In this document: positions 13,301 through 22,300 of the stretch, piece after piece
How the letters are laid out: every line of letters starts with the position of its first letter
Position numbering within the stretch: the first letter of the stretch is position 1
NCBI GenBank assembly: GCA_019648995.1
Contig: BLXT01006392.1
Span: forward strand, 2,001,867 to 2,027,914
From: Plakobranchus ocellatus
Lineage: Eukaryota > Mollusca > Gastropoda > Plakobranchidae
Reading direction: 5' to 3'
DNA length: 26,048 nt
The notes under the pieces: generated by a model
What the model was told of the DNA's origin: nothing
The model's input: only the letters and a program-made list of their open reading frames with translations
Database searches by the model: none
Program-made: the position numbers and the translations under genes

Positions 13301-16300
13301 TAATTGACCACAGCCTCTTCTTGAAAATACCTTGACTGACGACGTCTACAATTTTTAAGAATTTATTTGCTTCTACATCAGCACTCTGAAGGGCCATATA
13401 TATTATATATATATATCTATATGTGTATATATATATAATTTTTTTTTTCAAAAGGGTAGGATTAAAAAATTAGAATAAATTCAAAACATAAATCATGATA
13501 TTACATTGATATCAGAAATAGATAAACGAATATGTCTGCAGACAGCAAATAATATCTCTCTCTCTCTGCTTTCCATTGGCTTTTGATCATGTTTCAGTAT
13601 ATACATATACACATTAACCATACATCATCAGAGTACTTATTGTATTTGCTTTGCTTCAGAATGACATTAGTGATAGTATTTAGTTTCTGAGTGCACATTC
13701 TCGTTCAAGGGCTTGACATTTTTTTTTTAGCTTTGATTGTGCAGTTTGTTCAGTTTTGAGCTTGCATTTTAGATGATTCAGATTGTGTGCTGACATACTT
13801 GCTGACTCAGCACATACCCGAAAAGCTGCCTACATCAGCAAGGGGCACAGTAAAAGAGATTTCTTTGCCATGTGAACGCTCCAGCTGAATACTTGGGATA
13901 ATGCTCTGTAATGAGGTTGTCACCTGTTGAACTTCACAGTCTGGGGCTGCCACCATTCTGAAACATGATCAAAAGCCAATGGAAAGCAGAGAGAGAGAGA
14001 TATTATTTGCTGTCTGCAGACATATTCGTTTATCTATTTCTGATATCAATTTAATATCATGATTTATATTTTGAATTTATTCTAATTTTTTAATCCTATC
14101 CTTTTGAAAAATGTGTTAATTCTATGCAAATTACATTTTGATCTACGCAAAGGACAAAAAGAGAGGCAATAGAAAACCCTGGGAACGTATCCATTCTGCC
14201 CTCATCTTTTTTTTTTTAAGTCATATTCTTACAAACACACATGTGAAAAGCATTTATAAAGGCATTCTGTGACAAAATAACTTTGGAGATATTGGCACAC
14301 TAAAAATAGTTCATAAATATTTCATCTAAAAATTCTTACTTCAAGATATTTGGGTAAATCTTTTATTTTTTGATAACTCTAGGACAACTGAGTTTATTCA
14401 TTTCCTAACATCTAAGTTTGTGGCAATACCATACAAAGTACATATGCTTTAAAGAGCTAATAATTCTGAGAGCTTTTTCTAAAAACTGTTGAATGTTAAA
14501 TCCAATTACAGAATAGGGCAAAAATCTCAAAAAAATAAAAGATAAAAGGATAGAAAAAAAGAATAAAACTCACGTCAAATGGTATCCAACTCCAAACTTA
14601 TTCTTGAGAAACAAAGATGATCCACAGCAGCGAAGCTTGCCTTTGCTGATAAATGCTTTTCTGTCTGTGGGTTGGTAGAAAAAAAAATTGATTGGGCAAT
14701 CTTGTAAGATTAGAAGAAGCAGCAAGCAATGTGAAAAAAAAAAGGTAACATTGGGCTAGCACTGAATATGATCTAAACTAGCATACATACACATACAAGC
14801 AGTGCTACTTTAAAGTTTATTTATCATCTTATAATTCAAAGGACATGTCTCGACCCTTCCTCATTTGATCTTTGATTATTTTTGTTTAATTTCATCCTGT
14901 GTAAAATAAATCACCACTGAGGAAGGAATATGAACAATTGCACTTTCAATATGCTCAGGAGCAAATCAAAGTTTTCATAAGGAAAATAAAATTATATCTC
15001 TTGCGTTGGGTTTTTTTAAAATGTTATAAATAAAATACTAAAAAGCTTTATTTTACATCCTTTTACCCACTTCTCTGTGATATATTTAAGATCTTGCAGG
15101 GCTACCATCAATGCTAACGACACTAAGGAAAAGCTCATTCACAAAATGATTATAAGCTGTAACTTGTTCATCAAAAGAAGCTTTACAATAATGGTACACA
15201 ATCCTACATGCAATACTACTATGGCCATTATAGAACAGATACTGCCTTTCACTTGGCTTTCAGCAGAATATACCCAAGTCTGGTGGAAATGAGAAGCAGG
15301 AGAGATTATCATGAACTAATAGAGATAAATAAGCAATGATGTACTTTACACACTGACCTGAGAGAATATCAGCCTCATCCATAAAATGTGTGGTCAGAAG
15401 AACAACTCTTCCCTCCTTACGTCTCTTGAGCAAAGACCACAAGTGCCGTCGTGAGTAGGGATCCATTCCGGCTGTAGGCTCATCCAGGAAAATAAGCTGC
15501 AGTCGTTGGAATTCAGATATAAGGGAGGTAAAGAGACGAGAGAGAGAGAGAGAGAGACAGAAAGAGGAGAATGGGTGATAGTGAATGATGGAATCTTGAT
15601 TTAGACTTGAAGCAAAAGAAAAAAACAACTTTGGCGCTTTTCAACATTCATGTGTGATTCATCACTCTTGATTTTTGCATTTTAATCTTTTTTGACCATA
15701 AAGTGCTAACATAGGGTTGCCAGAAAATTTGTAGACCTTGTGCTGTAAATGGATGAAAAGAGTTGAAGGTGTGAAACAAAATGTAATTTGCTGATATCAA
15801 ATGATTCCAATTTTGCCCACACATGAAACAAAAATAAATTTGGTTAAAAAATACAATTGCGTCAAAATCTCTAAGGATATAAAATTTTCTCATTTTGTGA
15901 CAACACTGTACACTAAAGACTTTCACTCAATTCAAATCTAACTCCATTTATATTATATATGAGAGTAATTTTTTACTGTTAAAAACAAAACGTTTGGGCT
16001 TTAATATTTTTAGCTCAAGAATGAAATCTTTCAGAAACAATAAAAAGCCTCGCAATAATTTGTCAACCTTGGGTCCATTGATTTTTAGTGTGATTTTAAA
16101 ATTATCAAACCCTGGAACTGAATAATGGCTTTGCTTTTTTTCTTAATTTTTTAAAAAGCTAAACTTCAAGAACTGATTGTCCAGCCACAGGGCTTTTCCT
16201 TGCTCTAAATGAAAAAATGCGGAGTTAATTCAAGCTGTTAAAGTTTAAAACAGATAAGCCATATATTTAGGAACAGTCTAGTAGGCCCTTTATAACATTA

Positions 16301-19300
16301 ATGTACCTTTGGATCCCCAATTAGAGCAATAGCCACTGAGAGCTTTCGCTTCTGACCACCACTTAGGTTTTCAGCTAAAGTATCGCCTTGACTGACCAGA
16401 TCAACATCTTGAAGGGCATTCTCAATCTGCATGTACGAGAAAAAAAAAAATTAAAGAGGGTTTACAATTATTCACTCTTACTAAGTTTCAAAGGTTTCTC
16501 ATATTTTCAAATATAAGCTAAATAGACTTATGGCAGACTAATATTTTCATTTCTGAAAAAGAACCTCCAATACATAAATTTTACAAAACACATAGTGATT
16601 ATTTACCCCTAAATGATATAATGGAACTCTTACATTTCAATGTGCTGCTATATGCTCATTTAAAAAAATTATTTTTTCACACCACAAAAACGAGGAAACC
16701 AGAATTTATGGCTGCAATTGGCCCTTCACTCTATACAATGATAAATAGCTGCAACGTTTTCATAAAGACCTGCTTGGACTCAACCATAAGTTTTAAAATT
16801 CTATGAAGAGCTTTGCAAGACTTTAAAACTTCAAACCATATTCTCCCAACTCTGTAAGCTTCTAAATTTTTTCACAGGAATTTTTTCAAGAAAAAGAAGA
16901 CTGTTTTATTCATTTGGATGTTGTGGTAGGAATCAGCATCAGTGGTCACAGCGTTAGTAGGAAATATGTCTTGAGATCAATGCTAATAAGTTGCATGTTA
17001 CATATGAAACTTTTGGGAAAAAAAAATTTTTAAGTCATTTTTTTGTCTCCTCCTTGAAATAATTAATTTTAAGTTGGAAAACCCACATTACATAATCTTG
17101 TCCAATTACCACCATTGCAAATCTTAAAGACAGAAAAGGGTTTCAGGTTGTTTCGAATGTTAAATATGTAACTTCTGACTCATTTGAAGTGGAGCTTGAT
17201 AAATATAGGACAGGTCTTATAGATTATTCCTGAAAGAGAAACCCTCTAGCCTTTACATAATGTCAAAATATGAATACCTAGAGTACAAACAGTATAGAAT
17301 CTGCAAATAGGAATATGAGAATTTTTAAAAGATTTTTCCTTCTTTAGAAAAATAAGTTTGAGCATAGGACAGGCAAAGCCTCAACCAGTTTAAGGTCATG
17401 TATGGTCAAATATTCATGTCAGGACAATTTTTGGTCCAATTTTAGAAATCGGCATATTTGGCTTCCTCAACCATTTTTCAATAGTAAAAAGGGGGAATTG
17501 TAATGACAACAAATTTTTTCAGGTCATAATTTGAATTTGGAGAGATGGATACTATGTTTATCCTCTTTATCTTTATTTTTTGTACTAAAATCCATAAAAC
17601 TTTTTTTGTTTTCTTTCCAAATGACCTGAAATTTTCACACAACATACACTTATACCTATGAAAGTAACATATAGAGTAATTTAGCTGTAGTATTTTTCAT
17701 TTTGGAGTTATGATTGTTCAAGTCTGGAAAATTATGAGAAATTTGAAAGATGTCATTTTGCTAAATTTTGTTCATGCACTGTAACTGTAAGAAGAAAAAT
17801 TTATGAATAAAAAAAACCCTTCTATAGGAATGTTTATGTGGCTTTTTAGATGCTTCATGCCAAATTTCTGGACATGATTGTTCTTTGCAAATGTTACTCA
17901 TAGTGGGTTGCAATTTCCTTCTATGAGGGCAGTACCCATACTGGGCGGGTTGTCTCGGCCATTGTGCTATTCTAGCATCCTCTGCCCGACACAGCAAGAG
18001 GCAGACCAGTTCCAAAAATATTTTGGCTGCTCCACCCATCATCCATCACCTGCCTGCCGCGATTTCATGTAACCCTGATTGGGGGGGCTTAGTGGGTGCT
18101 CAATCTTGCCCAAGGATTTCCCACAGGCTAGCGGAGGGAAGGAGACACCTTACTTCTCCTGTTGGTGAAATTCTTTTCACCCCGCCACCCATAAAAGTGT
18201 CAGATATACTGGCCGCCGTCAAAGATAGGGATTTGTGGAGGGACATGATCGCCAACGCTTACAAGCAAGGCACTTGATGATGATGATGCCAAATTTCCAG
18301 CAAATCGGTTGAAAAAGAAGTTTTATACAAAAAACTTTACATTTTAAAAATCCAAGATGGCCGTCATATATATTACGTAATTTATAGACAAAATTTGTTT
18401 TACACCGTCCATTGTCTAATTTGACCTAAACACATACACCAATAAAGTCAAAGCATAAAAAAAAAAAAAGAAAAGAAAATTTTCACCCAATTTGACAGCA
18501 CATGCCCTTAAACCATTAATAAGACCTTGGAAAGATATTGCAAGAAAAAAGCAACATTCCAAGGTATAATCTGCCATTTATTCAGCCTGGATATAAAACA
18601 TACAAGTCTACAGCAGATTTGACAATAACAACAAAAAATATAATTATCTCCATGCAATCAACCCTTACTCCTTTTGCAATTTCCACGTATTGCATGGTTT
18701 TATAAGTTTAAGGAGTTCATTAAAAAGCAGCAAGAATTTCTTCATTTTATTACTTACCTTGATGGAGGAGTAAACATATTGACAATACTCTGCTAAAGTA
18801 AATTTTTGAACACACCTCTAAAGACCATAGTTAACTAGCCACTCGAATTTCTCGTACGTGCAATTATTGTAATGGCACAATCATTTCAAGCTTTGATATG
18901 TTAGAAAATGCTTTTTTAATACTTACAGTTTCGTTAATGTGGCCAGATGAAACTCCTTTGATGTTAGCAAAGATCCTAAGATGTTCGCGGCATGACAGTT
19001 CATTATACAGTATGTTATGCTGGGGGCAGATCCCACACAACCTGCGGATCCTCTCCATGTCACTTGATTTTGTTATCTCCTGTAAAAAAAGAACATGCGT
19101 ATGAAAACTAAAACAATAATATAGTTATGCCATCGCACTATAGTGTTAAGATTCTTTTTTAACCCTCTGGCTAGACTAATGCTCTCATGTTTCTGAACTT
19201 CATCAGGAAGGTGGGTTGTTTTGAAGCTTCCAACCAAAAAAAAAAGTCTTCATATTTGAGATTTTGTCCACTGGATAATTTGGTGCTCTCATGTTTCTGA

Positions 19301-22300
19301 ACACCATCTGACAGATGGATGGTCTAAAGATTCAGCAGAAAAAACTTCAGGTTTGAGAGTCAAGGCACTGATAGGAAAACTCTACAATGCCTTTTCTTAT
19401 GATTAAAAACATCTCCATTAAAAAAAGGAGAAAAAAAACGAGAAACCCAAAAAAATTTAGCGATGTATTTTCATAAACAAAACAAAACTTTTCCGTCAAA
19501 CTGAGCTTTTCAAGGCTAGCTAAATTGCTTGTTCAAGCACGATTTTCAGTCCTGAGATACTGGATTCAATAGTCAGAAGGGAAGCAACTCAGCATCCTCT
19601 TTTGATGATTCTAAGCAACTCAAAGTTTGCAAAATTAGATTAGTTAAAAAGAAAAAAAAAATAAAGTACGTAAAGTAGGCACAACTGTCGAAAAGTTTCA
19701 CGTTTTTCATTATGCTGTGGATTTTGGAAGTATCAATAACTGACTGGAAAATTACTTGGTACCCTTGCAGTCGCATAGTGGGTTGAAATTATGAAGAAAT
19801 AAAATGAGAGAAGATTTCTCTTTCCTCCATCCAACTGGATTATTACTTCAATGGGATTTTAACAATAGCCGCCCAAGTAGCAAAATTCATAGTAATCCAC
19901 CAAAATTTTTTCCTGGGCAAAACAGAAAGATGTTAAGTCTTTAAAATAAACCTCCACCATGTGTTTCTCATTTTTCACTCTCGAGCAAACCCAAAGTCAA
20001 ATTTTATCGATGAGACCTACCTCCCAATCAACCTTCCTGGGAAATGACTAATGAGAAATTTTGACTGGCCTGCCTGTTGACCACAGAAGAGTTCTGCTTT
20101 AGATCTAATTCTAAGCTATTTAATACTGTAATTATTTCTCTTGGTATCTTTCCTGGTCTGTGGCTTTTGCATTTTTCATTTCCTTTATCACTGTCTGGCC
20201 TCTTCTTTAAGCTTTTCCAAATTAAATGTTTTCACCCTTTTAATCTTTGAAAAGATCCTTAACACATTCTGACCATCTGTTTAGTACTTCCCTCATTTCT
20301 ATTAACATTATTCCAACTTTTGATTTTATGCACCCATGGCTACCGCATTTGATTGTCTCACCACTCACATCATTAATTTAACATGCAAGAATTTAATCTC
20401 TATATTTATCTATTGCTCTTTGTCCTGTGATTGTTGACATTGCATTTTATTTTGATTTTATCTTTATTTTAGGAAAATAAACTTTGGATTAATGCTTCGT
20501 GCAACAGAACTGTTCACTACTCTAGTGCCAGAGTAGAAGGGCTCGAACTTCCACAGAGGGTTTCTGCAAATTTCTCAAGAAATCAAAATGCTTCCCAAAC
20601 ATACTAAAAAAATATTTACTGCTTATAAATGTATTAACTTCAAGTTATTACAAAGATAAGGTTTTTAGGTAAAACTAAATTGTACTTATGTTTACAAATT
20701 TTCACTTTTAAATGGCTTACCAGTCCCATAATAGTGGCTTGACCACAAGAAGGGGCAACAACTCCAGTCAACATGTTCATCAGAGTTGATTTCCCTGCCC
20801 CATTATGGCCCAGCAAGCAGGTTATTTGTCCTTCATATATGTCAAGACAGAAGCCTGCAAAGAGAGAGCAGCATACTTTGAATTGAGAAATCGTACTTTT
20901 CAGAATAATGTCACCATTTACAAAAACATATCATAATATCTATTAATTCATAAACCAAAATGTACAAAGGGAAAACGACATTTATTTATCACCACCTTTT
21001 ATGCCTTGAATAGGGCAAAACTATTGGTAAGCTTTGAAAAAGCTGTGCCAAGACACGAGGTAATTGTCCTTACTGAACTTGTTCTTGTATAGTTGGGTAT
21101 GTTTTAGTTGTTTCATTCTTCAATTTGAGATGTAACTTGGTTATATTGTAGTCAGTCACTCTCATTGCTTAAGAACCACAAATCAAATAGAAATATGAAA
21201 GATTTCCAGGTAGTTGAGGGGCATAATCTTTCTTTGGCAAAATGGTAACTTTTTTTTTGAATGAACTGAAGATAGAGAGTAAAAGGAGTAGTACAAACCA
21301 TGGATCAAAGACAACTCTAAGTGCCTCAGAAGATGTCTCACACATCTCTTCTCAATAAATTAGTTCTTTTTTTTGTGGCTTTTTAACAAGACAAATAATA
21401 ATGGTATAGTGGCTGGGCTCTGTACAATTTTCTAAATAAATTGTACTGAGCCTATGTCATACTTCTCTAGACAAGGAGAATTTTATAATGTCCCTTTCAT
21501 TTAAATATAAACTTTAACGAGATGTGGCTAACATGATAGATAGGGAAATAAAGAGTCAGTTGGGAGAACACCTCAACAAATTTTGTGTCAGGCTTATGGA
21601 TGAATGGCAGCAACCTAAATGCCTGAAACCAACTGGACTCTGAGTAGGGGAGGTTTAAGCAAATCAGAGGGACATAAGAAACTGTAAAACTCAAGCAGAA
21701 AAGACAGCTGTTTTGCCTTCCTGAAGGTATGGTAAAAACTTGCTAAAAATAGCATTACAAAGTACAAATTGAAAAAACCCTTAACCCATTTGTGACAAGA
21801 GAGTTTTTGGTGATCAAATTTTCCTAGAATCTAGCAAAAAAAATTATTAAGTCAGCTATGAAAATGATAAGTCAGCTATGAAAATGAAAGCGGCGTAAAA
21901 AAAAATGCATAGTAGGAACATATTTGAAATGTTACATTTAGATAAATATAGCATCATCAGAAAATCTTCATATGAATCTAATCAGTGGCCATGAGTGTCT
22001 CCAATCACATCCAATCCCCTCCATCTTGTGTATCATTTGTTTGCCTTAGACTAAATCTATTGATTTTATTTTTCATTTTCTTCTGTTTACATTTCTCTTT
22101 ACTGTTACGTGATATTGATCTAACTCAATGCATTTGTCTAAAGGATGAACATCAATGGTCCATCTTCTTGCTTTTATTTTCTAGTACCTTCATCATCACT
22201 TGTGAATCCACCTCTATTATCAGAATCAGACCTGGTACTCCTTTAAATCCAGATCTAGACAGCTCAAGCTAACAATCACCGAGCCTTCATAGTTGTCACT

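Larger units (their letters stand above)
12312..13817 (-). other. Intron between exons 8 and 9
   Basis: This is AT-rich intron. Its left two-thirds shows nothing identifiable. Its right end contains a TA microsatellite (13396-13439) directly next to the left arm of the exon-enclosing inverted repeat. Confidence 0.65.

Noticed and set aside
15077..15292. Plus-strand open frame in an intron, compared with a similar-looking frame at 9844-10056
   Set aside because: Only a short loose similarity (PF.WL) was seen, which is not enough to call a shared repeat.
18750..18860. Possible extra exon between the Q-loop and signature exons
   Set aside because: The flanking exons join in phase 0 with the residue spacing expected for ABCA5, and no frame here fits the family.
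20530..20560. B-box-like ggctcgaacttcc suggesting a tRNA or SINE
   Set aside because: No A-box at the right distance and no cloverleaf could be drawn.
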